Shown piece after piece: positions 36,040-44,529 of a DNA stretch of 64,000 bases. Location of the stretch: the IMG/VR virus record IMGVR_UViG_3300033571_024432, positions 52,708 through 116,707 of that record; one strand, given 5' to 3'. The notes under the pieces are model-generated. The model did not search any database, had not been told where the DNA came from, and was given only the letters and a program-made list of their open reading frames with translations. The stretch is from a virus. Within the stretch, counting starts at the first letter, position 1. Every line of letters begins with the position of its first letter. The translations under genes were made by a program, and so were the position numbers.

Positions 36040-38526
36040 ATGCATAATCAATATAAATTAATTATAAAAAATAATATGAAAATATTGAAGGAAGATGCCT
36101 CACAATATTCTGTTGGAGATTTAAAAGCATTTGTTACAGATATTTATCAAATTGTTTCGAAAACTACAGAAGCAACAATTAGAAATTTTAGTGCTCAATT
36201 AGAATATGTCATATTAGCAACAAAAATTATTGGTTTTGCAGATATGAAAGCATTAAATGAAGACTTTGAAGAAAAATTAAAAAAATCTGCAGAATTATAT
36301 GATGCAGCAATTCCTGATAAAATTAAGGATGATGTTGATACTTTATTAAAATTTTCAAATCCAGGTGCATTTATGTTACAAAAAGCAACTAGCGCATTAT
36401 CTGAAAAAGATGGTATATTATCAGCAACACCTTTTTATAAATTTGCTAAAAGTTTAATATCAGGTGATTTTTTTAAAACAAGTGTTGAAAATTGGGGTAA
36501 AGAAGGATTATTTGGTTTACAATTTAATAATATTATTTGGTATAATGGTTTTGTGAGAAAAGAATTATTATATGATAATGTAAAATATTTACAAAAATAT
36601 ATTGACAGAGGAGGTTTAACAGGCACTTCTTTACAAATAACAGATATGAATGATTTAAGAACAAAAATGCCACTTATTTGGTATGGTATTAAATCTGCAG
36701 ATGTTTATGAAATATATAACAGAGGAACATTTACTTTTTATGATTTTTGTAAAAATTCTAATGATACAATGTTAACATATTTAGGCCGAGAAATGCAACA
36801 TAGATCAAATCCAGAACCTGAACAAGGTACTCCTGAATGGGATGTTTGGGATAGACAACAAACAGCATTAAAAAAAGATCAAGAAATCATTTTAAATGAT
36901 TTTATGACAAGATGTAATCAAAATTTATCACATTTAAATAATACTATACCTGATGCATATCGTTTAATTATGGATGAAGAATTTGAAGTATCTGACGCAT
37001 TTATGATGGTATTAGGAGCTACAAATGTTGTTGATGATATTGTTGAAGATACAACATTTATACCTTCTGCTATTTCAAATTTTGCTACAGCATCAACTAG
37101 CCCTTTTGTCACAATTGGTAGTTGGTTAGGTATAAATCCGCCTGCTGAACCTGGACAAATAAATGGATTTATACAACAAGTATTAAATATACTTGATAAT
37201 GCTTTTATAATTAATGAATCAAATGTAGCTAAATCTAAATTAATATTAAGAGGAAATAAAAAAATATTATTAGAAAATGATATGCAAGAAAAATCTAATA
37301 ATAAAAAAAAGCCAATACAATTTTTAGATGAACAAAATGAAATGATTAATGAATTAATACCTGATTCTGATAAAAGTAAAAAGTTAAAAGATTGGAAAGA
37401 ATTTATATTAAGAGTAAAAGCTATTAAACCAGGTGAAAATAAAAATAAAAAAAATAAGTTAATTCTAGAAATGATGGAATATTCTTTACAATTTTTTGAT
37501 CAGGTATTTGATGAGTTAAAAGGAAAATTAAAATTAATAGAAGATGAATCAAACGAGTATACTCAAAACTTTAATAATAAAATTGAAAAAAAATTTGGAT
37601 TTGAAATGACGCCAAAGGGTTTTGCGACAAAACAAAATTTTGATTTTGAATTAATTTGTGAAAATAGCAGATTAACAAGTATATCACATATCATGAATAT
37701 AGAAATAATTTTAGAAGAATTGAATATATTAAAAAATTTATTAATGAATATTGAAAAAAGTGAAAATAAAAATATTAATTTATTAATAAATGAATTTAAA
37801 AATAAATTGATGCAAAAAGAAAAAATTATTAATGATAATGCAACATTAAAAAAGTTTAATACGATACATTCACAAATTAAAAAAGAATTTGGAGAAAAAT
37901 CTAAAACTTTGGAAAATTTTGAAAATAATTTAAAAAAATCAAGAGAAAGTTTTAATAATTTAAAAAAGAAATCAATTCAATTTTGTGATAATATAATACA
38001 AATAGTACAAAAAAGATCAGAAATTCAAAATGAATCAGAAATTATTAATTTATTAAAAAGTATTATTAAAAACATCGAAGACAATTCAAAGTCAATGAAT
38101 GAAAAATTATATTCTAAGTTATTACCAGATTTAGAAAAAAATAAAAATTATTTCGAAAAAGATTTAAAAAAAATGAAAAATGATTTAAATCAAAAATTTG
38201 GAAAAATTTGTGAAAAAATAAATCTTGAATCTTTTGATAAAATATACAATGAAAATATACAGAAATTTTATTATGCATATAATGAATGTATAAAAATATT
38301 GAAAAAAATTGATTCTAAAAATATATTGAAAGATATATTACAAAATTTAAATAAAAAAATATCTAATCACGATATTAATTTAGATAAAAACGAAAAAGAT
38401 CAATTAATAAATCAAAAAGATATAAACAATAAAGATGATGTTAAAGACAATGATGAAGCTGTTTTATCGATATCAAATGATGAAAAGTCTTTAACACCAA
38501 TTAAAGTAAAAAATAAAGAAGAATAA
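36040..38526 (+). CDS. Large leader-bearing protein, two-part
   Basis: An 828-residue protein. Leader IIKNNMKILKE (E18 before D19). Residues 20-400 look globular and include a less charged segment (SAISNFATASTSPFVTIGSWLGINPP). At about 405-418 the sequence KLILRGNKKILLEND resembles the leader again, as if a second leader-tagged unit had been fused; from there the protein is almost entirely charged helix/coiled coil. No catalytic motif. Probable virion protein. Confidence 0.85.
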   Translation: MHNQYKLIIKNNMKILKEDASQYSVGDLKAFVTDIYQIVSKTTEATIRNFSAQLEYVILATKIIGFADMKALNEDFEEKLKKSAELYDAAIPDKIKDDVDTLLKFSNPGAFMLQKATSALSEKDGILSATPFYKFAKSLISGDFFKTSVENWGKEGLFGLQFNNIIWYNGFVRKELLYDNVKYLQKYIDRGGLTGTSLQITDMNDLRTKMPLIWYGIKSADVYEIYNRGTFTFYDFCKNSNDTMLTYLGREMQHRSNPEPEQGTPEWDVWDRQQTALKKDQEIILNDFMTRCNQNLSHLNNTIPDAYRLIMDEEFEVSDAFMMVLGATNVVDDIVEDTTFIPSAISNFATASTSPFVTIGSWLGINPPAEPGQINGFIQQVLNILDNAFIINESNVAKSKLILRGNKKILLENDMQEKSNNKKKPIQFLDEQNEMINELIPDSDKSKKLKDWKEFILRVKAIKPGENKNKKNKLILEMMEYSLQFFDQVFDELKGKLKLIEDESNEYTQNFNNKIEKKFGFEMTPKGFATKQNFDFELICENSRLTSISHIMNIEIILEELNILKNLLMNIEKSENKNINLLINEFKNKLMQKEKIINDNATLKKFNTIHSQIKKEFGEKSKTLENFENNLKKSRESFNNLKKKSIQFCDNIIQIVQKRSEIQNESEIINLLKSIIKNIEDNSKSMNEKLYSKLLPDLEKNKNYFEKDLKKMKNDLNQKFGKICEKINLESFDKIYNENIQKFYYAYNECIKILKKIDSKNILKDILQNLNKKISNHDINLDKNEKDQLINQKDINNKDDVKDNDEAVLSISNDEKSLTPIKVKNKEE

Positions 38527-38535
38527 GGTATTAAT

Positions 38536-38937
38536 ATGTCAAATACAAAATGGATTCCAAATATATATTATGAAGAAAATAAAGATGGTATTACTGGTGG
38601 ATTGCCATTTATAGACGTTCCATATGGACGTAGTATGCCAGGATGTTTATTTATTTGTGAGGCTAAGGATTATAAGGATTTATCCCAAGAAACAAAAGAT
38701 AACTTGGATTTAGAGCATCTTGAAAAAGAAATAGTTGTTCATTCTTACGCTAATATGACAATATTAAAACAAAAATTATCTCCTGAACTTTTTGATGATG
38801 TTAGACTTGCGATTGGTTTACAACCGTTACAAACTGCTTTATTAGAAGGCGCAAAAAAAACATACGAAATTCAAAAAAACATAGATCAAATGATAAATAA
38901 GATTAATGATAAAAACTCATTACAGAAAGAGGAATAA
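38536..38937 (+). CDS. Hypothetical protein
   Basis: A 133-residue protein with a compact N-terminal part (GGLPFIDVPYGRSMPGCLFICEAKDY) and a helical C terminus. It has no leader. The stop is followed at once by the next ATG. Its position among leader genes suggests a virion or assembly role. No family recognised. Confidence 0.75.
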   Translation: MSNTKWIPNIYYEENKDGITGGLPFIDVPYGRSMPGCLFICEAKDYKDLSQETKDNLDLEHLEKEIVVHSYANMTILKQKLSPELFDDVRLAIGLQPLQTALLEGAKKTYEIQKNIDQMINKINDKNSLQKEE

Positions 38938-39264
38938 ATGAGCAAGCAAAGAATTCAAAAATCACGTTTAATGGAACTTTCAGGTTTCAATAAAGGACGC
39001 GAACCCTTATTAATTACAGAATCAGGACCTGTATATGCATATGATCTAGCAGAAATGATTCAACAAGAAATTAGAAATGTTTTAAATGAAATGAAATTAA
39101 AAAATTTCCAAAGTGATATTATTACAGCACAAAATACAAAATCTGTATCAGCTGCAATGGGTTTTGTAGGACCAGGTTTTTCATCATATAATAATATTGC
39201 TGGAAATAGAATATTTAAAGGTGCTGGCGGAACAAGAAGTATGTTAGGGCCAGGCTTTAGATAA
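38938..39264 (+). CDS. Gly-rich small protein with internal leader-like helix
   Basis: A 108-residue protein. The leader-like helix is internal (YDLAEMIQQEIRNVLNEM, residues about 35-52) rather than at the start. The C terminus is Gly-rich with GFVGPGFSSYNN and MLGPGFR, a repeated GPGF. Last gene of the 25.9-39.3 kb run; a TTGTAT promoter for the next unit follows its stop. Confidence 0.75.
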   Translation: MSKQRIQKSRLMELSGFNKGREPLLITESGPVYAYDLAEMIQQEIRNVLNEMKLKNFQSDIITAQNTKSVSAAMGFVGPGFSSYNNIAGNRIFKGAGGTRSMLGPGFR

Positions 39265-39279
39265 AAATTAATTTTTATA

Positions 39280-39308
39280 TTGTATTTTTTTAATTTTTTT
39301 ATTATAAT
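39280..39308 (+). promoter_or_regulatory. Promoter, TTGTAA-type
   Basis: TTGTAT (39280-39285), 17-base spacer, TATAAT (39303-39308), 30 bases before the gene at 39339. Confidence 0.7.
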
Positions 39309-39338
39309 ATTTTTATTATATCTTTTAAAGAGGCTATT

Positions 39339-39767
39339 ATGTCATATTTATTTAAAGTTGGACAGTTTGCATATATTAATTATACAAAAAAACGATTAAT
39401 TATTCCTGTAAAAATAACTGAACAAATTATTAGAAAAACAGAAAATAATGAATTTGTTGATTGGAGTTTAATGGCTCCAGATTCAACACAATTATTATTT
39501 TCAGAATTATCAGACCCTATTTTTGCTTCATTAGATGAAGCAAAAGCTGATTTATTAAGAATAGCATCTGAAACTATTGAAAAAATGTGTGTTACATGTA
39601 TAGATATTCAAAATAAAACTTGGCCTAAAGTAGATGTTGAATTAAAAAATAATACACACGTGAATAATAATAAAAAGTTAGATAAAATTAAAGTAAAGTT
39701 ATCTGATGGTAGCTTAGCGAATGTATCAATTCCTGATTTACAAAATGTAAATGTCGAAGAAATGTAA
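39339..39767 (+). CDS. Hypothetical protein upstream of exonuclease
   Basis: A 142-residue protein (MSYLFKVGQFAYINYTKKRLIIPVKITEQII at its start, beta-like). The C-terminal segment NNTHVNNNKKLDK is encoded by DNA that is also a TACGTGAATA-type promoter for the next gene. AGAGG precedes the ATG. Function unknown. Confidence 0.78.
   Translation: MSYLFKVGQFAYINYTKKRLIIPVKITEQIIRKTENNEFVDWSLMAPDSTQLLFSELSDPIFASLDEAKADLLRIASETIEKMCVTCIDIQNKTWPKVDVELKNNTHVNNNKKLDKIKVKLSDGSLANVSIPDLQNVNVEEM
39657..39688 (+). promoter_or_regulatory. Promoter, TACGTGAATA-type, inside a gene
   Basis: CACGTGAATA (39657-39666), 16-base spacer, TAAAAT (39683-39688), 88 bases before the exonuclease gene and inside the upstream coding region. 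Confidence 0.6.
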
Positions 39768-39776
39768 AGGCATAAT

Positions 39777-40589
39777 ATGAAAACACTAATATTAGATGGC
39801 TACAATTTATTTTATAGGGCAAGATTTTCAGGTGTTAAAGATAATGAAACAACAACTGTTTTTAATTTTTTTAGAGGTCTTAGACTGATAGTTGATACAT
39901 TAAATTGTGACAATATTTTTCTAGTATTAGAAGGTTATCCTAAAAAAAGATTTGAAGCATTTCCTGAATATAAAGCAAATAGAAATTATTTAGATAATTC
40001 TGATAAGTTTAAAGAGCAAAGAAGACAAATAATAGATATTTTACAAAATTATTTTCCGATACAAATTGTAAAACATGAGAATTATGAATGTGATGATATT
40101 ATTGCTTATTTGGCTAGAAAAGAAGAACAAGAAAATAATGATGTAATTGTAGTATCATCAGATACTGATTTTATTCAATTAATATCAGATAAAATTAAAT
40201 TATATAGTCCTATTAAAAAAGAATTTACTGAAAAAACTTTATATGATTATGTTACATTTAAGTCATTAAAAGGCGATTCTTCTGATAATATTGACGGGTT
40301 TAATGGGATTGGTCCTAAAAAGGCTGAGTTATTATCTTTAGATGAAAATAAATTACAATCTTTTCTAAATGAAAATAATAATTTAGAAAAATTTAATTAT
40401 AATGTTGAATTAATTAATTTTCATAAACTATCAGATGAAGATATTTCAACAATTAATTATTTTCAAAAACAAACAGAAAATAAATTTAATGAATTACGTA
40501 AACTATTTCAAGAATTACGTTTTTATTCTTTGACAAATGATACATCTTGGAATAAATTTTTAAAAACATTTGATAAATATTTTAAATAA
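39777..40589 (+). CDS. 5'-3' exonuclease / flap endonuclease (T4 RNase H-like)
   Basis: A 270-residue FEN-family nuclease that removes RNA primers and 5' flaps. ILDGYNLFYRA carries the first acidic residue. FPEYKANR is the typical arch approach. NYECDDIIAYLA and VIVVSSDTDFIQLI hold the central metal-binding Asp residues, and GDSSDNIDGFNGIGPKKAELL is the helix-hairpin-helix DNA-binding element with its last Asp pair. Length matches stand-alone phage enzymes. It fits with the DNA polymerase III alpha homologue, which lacks this activity. Confidence 0.94.
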   Translation: MKTLILDGYNLFYRARFSGVKDNETTTVFNFFRGLRLIVDTLNCDNIFLVLEGYPKKRFEAFPEYKANRNYLDNSDKFKEQRRQIIDILQNYFPIQIVKHENYECDDIIAYLARKEEQENNDVIVVSSDTDFIQLISDKIKLYSPIKKEFTEKTLYDYVTFKSLKGDSSDNIDGFNGIGPKKAELLSLDENKLQSFLNENNNLEKFNYNVELINFHKLSDEDISTINYFQKQTENKFNELRKLFQELRFYSLTNDTSWNKFLKTFDKYFK

Positions 40590-40594
40590 AAAAA

Positions 40595-40623
40595 TTGTAA
40601 AAACTTTGTTTTTATATTATAAT
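40595..40623 (+). promoter_or_regulatory. Promoter, TTGTAA-type
   Basis: TTGTAA (40595-40600), 17-base spacer, TATAAT (40618-40623), 31 bases before the small gene that precedes the chaperonin. Confidence 0.75.
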
Positions 40624-40654
40624 AAATTATATCTTTTAATAATAAGGAAAAAAA

Positions 40655-40846
40655 ATGGAAAAAGTATTGGATGATTCAACACAAAAACAATTACGAGAAC
40701 AAAAAGTTATTGGTAATGATGAAGTAGCAATGAAGGTTGGAGATTTATTTTTAGCTGAAAATGTTTTAACTAAAACACGTAGAAAAATTGATGTTTCTTT
40801 AAAACTAACAGAACATAAATCAACATCTAGTTTACTAAAAGGATAA
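40655..40846 (+). CDS. Small hypothetical protein before chaperonin
   Basis: A 63-residue protein (includes VIGNDEVAMKVGDLFLAENVLTKTRRKIDV). It starts after AAGGAAAA and ends seven bases before the chaperonin ATG. Its place is where a GroES gene often sits, but length and motifs do not match GroES or T4 gp31, so no function is claimed. Confidence 0.72.
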   Translation: MEKVLDDSTQKQLREQKVIGNDEVAMKVGDLFLAENVLTKTRRKIDVSLKLTEHKSTSSLLKG

Positions 40847-40853
40847 TATACAC

Positions 40854-42506
40854 ATGAGCGATTTTTTATTTTTTGATATTGAAGCACAACAACATTTAAG
40901 AGTAGGCGTTGAAAAATTATATAAGGCAGTTTCTCAAACAATGGGACCACATGGCAAATTAGCATTAATTGAAAGAATGGGAAAACCACCTCATTTAACA
41001 AAAGATGGTGCTACAGTTGCAAAAAATGTAAAATTATCAAATCCTATTGAAAGTTTAGGCGCGTCATTAATCAGACAAGCAAGTGAACAAACTGCGCAAA
41101 CAGTTGGTGATGGATCTACAACAGCAACAGTCCTAACAAGAGAATTATACAATAAATCAATTCAAGCATTACAAACTGGTATTATTTCTTCAAATGAAAT
41201 GTCTAAATTATTAAAAAGTCGAGTTGAATTATTAGTAGAATATTTAAACGAAAACGCTCATAATATTTCAACTAATGAAGAAATTAGACAAATTGCAGCA
41301 GTATCAGCGAATGGAGATACAAAAATTGGTGATCTGATTGCACAAGCAATTTCAGAGGTAGGTTCTGCAAAATTAGTAACTGTTCAAAAAAGTAAAACAA
41401 CTCAAACAAATCTACAATTAGTAAAAGGTGTTAGAGTTGAAAGAGGTTATATTTCTCATTATTTTGCGAATGGTGAAGAAAGAAATAAATGTACATTAGA
41501 AGAACCTTTCGTATTAATTTTGAATTGTAAATTAAATTCTTTGTCTCAATTAATTCCTGTTTTAGAAAAAGTAGCAGCTTCAGAAAAAAGTATTTTAGTT
41601 ATTGCAAATGACTTTGAAGATGAAGTAATTCAAGCTATGATTACTAATGTAACAAGAGGCGCATTAAAAATTTGTGCAATTAAATCTCCTTTTTATGGCG
41701 AAAATAGAGCACAAATTCTTCAAGATTTGGCTGATTCATTACATAGTAAAGTGTTAAACGAAATTGATGAAAAGCAAATTAAAAATTTAAATTTAAACGA
41801 TTTAGGAACATGCAAATCTGCAATCATTTCTAATAATGAAACATTACTTGTTGAATGTGGTAAAAATAATGTTAAGAAATCAAAAGAAACAAATACCGGA
41901 GAAAGTATTAAACAAATTGACGTTTTATTACAAAACAAAGATTTATCAAAAGAAGAAGAATCATTTTTAAAACAAAGATTAGTTATTCTTAAAGGTGTAG
42001 TTGCTGTTTTATCAATTGGGGCATATACTGAAAGTGAATTACTTGAAACTTTTGATCGTGTTGATGATGCTTTACATGCAACAAAAGCTGCGATGGATGG
42101 AGGATTTTTACCAGGTGGTGGTTTATCATTATTACGAGCTGGTCAATTTTTAAGCAATATTGAATGTAGTGATTTAAAACAAAAAACTATAAATAAAATT
42201 GTTGCAGATGCTTGCATTTCACCAATGAGACAAATTTTAAAAAATGCAGAATTATCATCAGATTATATTATTGAAAAAATAAAAGATATTAATGATTTTA
42301 ATTATGGATATGATATTAGTAATGGAGAATTTTGTAATTTAATTAATGCAGGTATAATTGATCCATTACATGTTTCGATTACAGCATTAAGAAATGCAGC
42401 ATCATCTGCTTCATCATTAATAAATATTGGATGCGTTATTTTAGATAATCCACAAGAATATCAACAAGATGTTCAAATGGTGCAATTAGATGAAAATATG
42501 GAATAA
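40854..42506 (+). CDS. groEL: GroEL-like 60 kDa chaperonin
   Basis: A 550-residue group I chaperonin subunit. ATPase motifs are intact: TMGPHGKLALIE, LTKDGATVAKN, VGDGSTTATVL near the N terminus, and VDDALHATKAAMDGGFLPGGG near residue 415 with the catalytic-type Asp. The usual C-terminal GGM repeat is absent (ends QLDENME). An acidic/lysine insertion occurs near residues 335-375. It could fold the phage capsid or other large proteins. No co-chaperonin gene was identified, so host GroES or an unrecognised partner would be needed. AAGGAT precedes the ATG. Confidence 0.96.
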   Translation: MSDFLFFDIEAQQHLRVGVEKLYKAVSQTMGPHGKLALIERMGKPPHLTKDGATVAKNVKLSNPIESLGASLIRQASEQTAQTVGDGSTTATVLTRELYNKSIQALQTGIISSNEMSKLLKSRVELLVEYLNENAHNISTNEEIRQIAAVSANGDTKIGDLIAQAISEVGSAKLVTVQKSKTTQTNLQLVKGVRVERGYISHYFANGEERNKCTLEEPFVLILNCKLNSLSQLIPVLEKVAASEKSILVIANDFEDEVIQAMITNVTRGALKICAIKSPFYGENRAQILQDLADSLHSKVLNEIDEKQIKNLNLNDLGTCKSAIISNNETLLVECGKNNVKKSKETNTGESIKQIDVLLQNKDLSKEEESFLKQRLVILKGVVAVLSIGAYTESELLETFDRVDDALHATKAAMDGGFLPGGGLSLLRAGQFLSNIECSDLKQKTINKIVADACISPMRQILKNAELSSDYIIEKIKDINDFNYGYDISNGEFCNLINAGIIDPLHVSITALRNAASSASSLINIGCVILDNPQEYQQDVQMVQLDENME

Positions 42507-42527
42507 TAATTCAATTTTCACACCATA

Positions 42528-42540
42528 CCTAAATATTAGG
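42528..42540 (+). promoter_or_regulatory. Small stem-loop touching a Shine-Dalgarno
   Basis: CCTAA (42528-42532), loop ATA, TTAGG (42536-42540). The right arm overlaps the AGGAGG ribosome-binding site (42538-42543) of the gene at 42551. Confidence 0.4.
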
Positions 42541-42550
42541 AGGTAAAAAA

Positions 42551-42736
42551 ATGAATAAACAATTTATCTTAGAAGATTTAGATATTTCATTATTAAATGA
42601 AATTAAAAAGAAAAAACAAAATGAAGAATTTACACAATTACAATTAGAACTACCAATATATCAAGAAATTATAAATGAAAAAAAAGAAGACTCATGCGTG
42701 AATAATAATAATAATATTATTATAATTGAGTTATAA
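42551..42736 (+). CDS. Small hypothetical protein between chaperonin and sigma factor
   Basis: A 61-residue protein behind the strongest ribosome-binding site in the window (AGGAGG, 7 bases before ATG). It begins MNKQFILEDLDISLLNEIKK. The C terminus, CVNNNNNIIIIEL, is encoded by the promoter of the sigma-factor gene (42695-42726), which explains its odd composition. Function unknown. Confidence 0.75.
   Translation: MNKQFILEDLDISLLNEIKKKKQNEEFTQLQLELPIYQEIINEKKEDSCVNNNNNIIIIEL
42695..42726 (+). promoter_or_regulatory. Promoter, TACGTGAATA-type, inside a gene
   Basis: TGCGTGAATA (42695-42704), 16-base spacer, TATAAT (42721-42726), 63 bases before the sigma-factor gene. Confidence 0.7.
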
Positions 42737-42789
42737 TAAAAATTAAATATTAAAAATTTAAATACATTAACATAAACAAAGGCTATAAA

Positions 42790-43575
42790 ATGTCAAATAT
42801 ATTATCTGAATATCAAGAAATTATTAAATCAAATCCTTTACTTTCACGTGAGCAAGAAGTAATTCTGGCTAAAAAAATTAAGGAAGGTGATTTAAATGCA
42901 AAAAATAAAATGATTGAAAGTAATTATAGATTAGTTATTAATATGGCTAAAAAATATTATGAAAACAATAAAAATTTAGATTTTCGTGATTTAATTGCTG
43001 AATCTCAATTAGGTTTATTAAAAGCAATTGAAAGATTTGATTATGAAAAAGGTTTTAAATTTTCCACTTATGCTTGTTGGTGGATTAAACAAGCATTAAT
43101 GAGTTTTATTAATGACTCTTCATGTTTAATTAAAACACCTCAAAACAATAGAGTTATTTCTTCAAAAGCAAAAAAAATAAGAAAAGAATATTTAGAGAAT
43201 TTTGGTTATACACCTGATAATTCAGAAATTGCAGATATTTTAGGTATTTCAAATACAACATTAAATAATGTCGAAAAAAATTCTCTTAAAATTATTTCAA
43301 TTGATGAAGAATTAAATTCTCAAAGTAATAATTCTTCATCAGATGCAAAGAAAACAAGTATTGGAGATGTTATTCCATCTAATGAATCATCACAATATGA
43401 CAAGATGGTAAATCAAGAATTAAGAAAAATATTAATTGATTCTTTAAAATTACTTAGTCCTAGAGAAGAAAAAATATTAAGATTAAGATTTGGATTATAT
43501 TCAAGTGATGATGACATTGATAATTTTCCAATGACATTAAATGAACTTTTAACATTAAACGCAAGAGATAAATAA
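42790..43575 (+). CDS. Sigma-70 family factor, regions 2-3 and start of 4
   Basis: A 261-residue sigma factor. A short region 1.2-like start (LLSREQEVILAKKIKEGD) is followed by region 2 (NYRLVINMAKKYY, LDFRDLIAESQLGLLKAIERFDYEKGFKFSTYACWWIKQAL in order), with the aromatic residues of promoter melting present. Region 3 carries KTPQNNRVISSKAKKIRKEY. Region 4.1 begins (LLSPREEKILRLRFGL) but the frame ends after NARDK, without the region 4.2 helix-turn-helix. That helix seems to be in the next gene. It probably directs host RNA polymerase to a phage promoter class. Confidence 0.93.
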   Translation: MSNILSEYQEIIKSNPLLSREQEVILAKKIKEGDLNAKNKMIESNYRLVINMAKKYYENNKNLDFRDLIAESQLGLLKAIERFDYEKGFKFSTYACWWIKQALMSFINDSSCLIKTPQNNRVISSKAKKIRKEYLENFGYTPDNSEIADILGISNTTLNNVEKNSLKIISIDEELNSQSNNSSSDAKKTSIGDVIPSNESSQYDKMVNQELRKILIDSLKLLSPREEKILRLRFGLYSSDDDIDNFPMTLNELLTLNARDK

Positions 43576-43576
43576 A

Positions 43577-43867
43577 ATGACAAAAAGAAAAAGAAATGTA
43601 TCAGTTGCAAATACAACAGGCTTGTCATATACAGAAATTAGTAAAATTATGACAGATTCAGGTGATAAAATGAATCATAATAATGTTAGAGCAATTATGA
43701 TTAAATCTTTTGCAAAAATTGCTGATCATATTGGTAAATTTTATAATGTGTATCATGATAAAGAAAAATTAGAAAAAATTGTAATTAATGCAAGTTTTCA
43801 AAATAATATAATTGAAATATTAAAAGAAGAAATTTTAATAAAAGAAAACGAAAAAGGTAAAAATTAA
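43577..43867 (+). CDS. Sigma region 4.2-like protein (second half of a split sigma factor)
   Basis: A 96-residue basic protein starting one base after the sigma stop. GLSYTEISKIMTDSG ... NHNNVRAIMIKSFAKIADHI has the layout of sigma region 4.2 (first helix, turn, then recognition helix ending in the K-A-x-x-K-I type motif). The start MTKRKRNVSV is basic. The AAGAGA at 43563-43568 could start it independently; a +1 frame change near the stop would also join both. It overlaps the next gene by one base. Confidence 0.82.
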   Translation: MTKRKRNVSVANTTGLSYTEISKIMTDSGDKMNHNNVRAIMIKSFAKIADHIGKFYNVYHDKEKLEKIVINASFQNNIIEILKEEILIKENEKGKN

Positions 43868-44529
43868 TGACTGTAAAAAAAATATTGATTTATCCTAATG
43901 ATAAACTAAAACAAGCAGCAAATAAAAGTGAATTGCAAGTAGATACTTTGAGAAATGTTATTAAAGATTTGTTAGACACAATTAGGCATTATGAAGGAAA
44001 TAAATTTTTAACAACAACGCAAATTGAATCTTCTGAAAATATTGCTATATTTGATTTACAAATGATTTATTCTAAAATGTTCAGAAATGATGAACGATTT
44101 TTAATAATTGCAAATCCTGAAATTCTTGATAAATCTAATGAAACAATTTGTATTCAGGAAACTTCTGGTTCAACACCGTTTTTTCAATGTGCATCAACAA
44201 AAAGTAAAAGTGTAAAAGTAAAATTTAATATTGTTAAACTAAAAGAACAAGACACAATTGAAAATGAAAGTCAAAATGAAAATGATGTTTCAATTATTAA
44301 AGGTTTAGATATTAATGATTTTACTTTTGAAGAACAAACTGTAACATTTTGGGATGATATGTCAATCGTAATGCAGTCTGCTATAGATCAATTAAATGGT
44401 AAATGTTTTTTAGATAATTTATCTTGGTTTAATAAATCTAGATATATGAAAAAACATAAAAATCAACTTAATTCATTCAAAAAATTGATTAAAAAAAATA
44501 TGTTAAGAGGCTTTGATAATTTAAAATGA
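43867..44529 (+). CDS. Peptide deformylase homologue, catalytically dead
   Basis: A 220-residue protein recognisable as a deformylase by its order of elements: ILIYPNDKLKQAA, the Gln-ending loop, IANPEIL, a VKVKF strand, and QLNGKCFLDNLSWFNKSRYMKK. The three active motifs are changed: GxGLAAPQ reads NKFLTTTQ (45-52), EGCLSxP reads ETSGSTP (98-104, so the metal Cys is S100), and HExDHLxG reads SAIDQLNG (171-178, so both His and the catalytic Glu are lost). No metal or catalysis is expected. An acidic insert (about 126-150) is extra. Possibly a regulatory or decoy role at the ribosome. Confidence 0.85.
   Translation: MTVKKILIYPNDKLKQAANKSELQVDTLRNVIKDLLDTIRHYEGNKFLTTTQIESSENIAIFDLQMIYSKMFRNDERFLIIANPEILDKSNETICIQETSGSTPFFQCASTKSKSVKVKFNIVKLKEQDTIENESQNENDVSIIKGLDINDFTFEEQTVTFWDDMSIVMQSAIDQLNGKCFLDNLSWFNKSRYMKKHKNQLNSFKKLIKKNMLRGFDNLK

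Noticed and set aside
40655-40846. GroES gene before the chaperonin
   Set aside because: Only 63 residues, without the mobile-loop or beta-barrel motifs of GroES/gp31.
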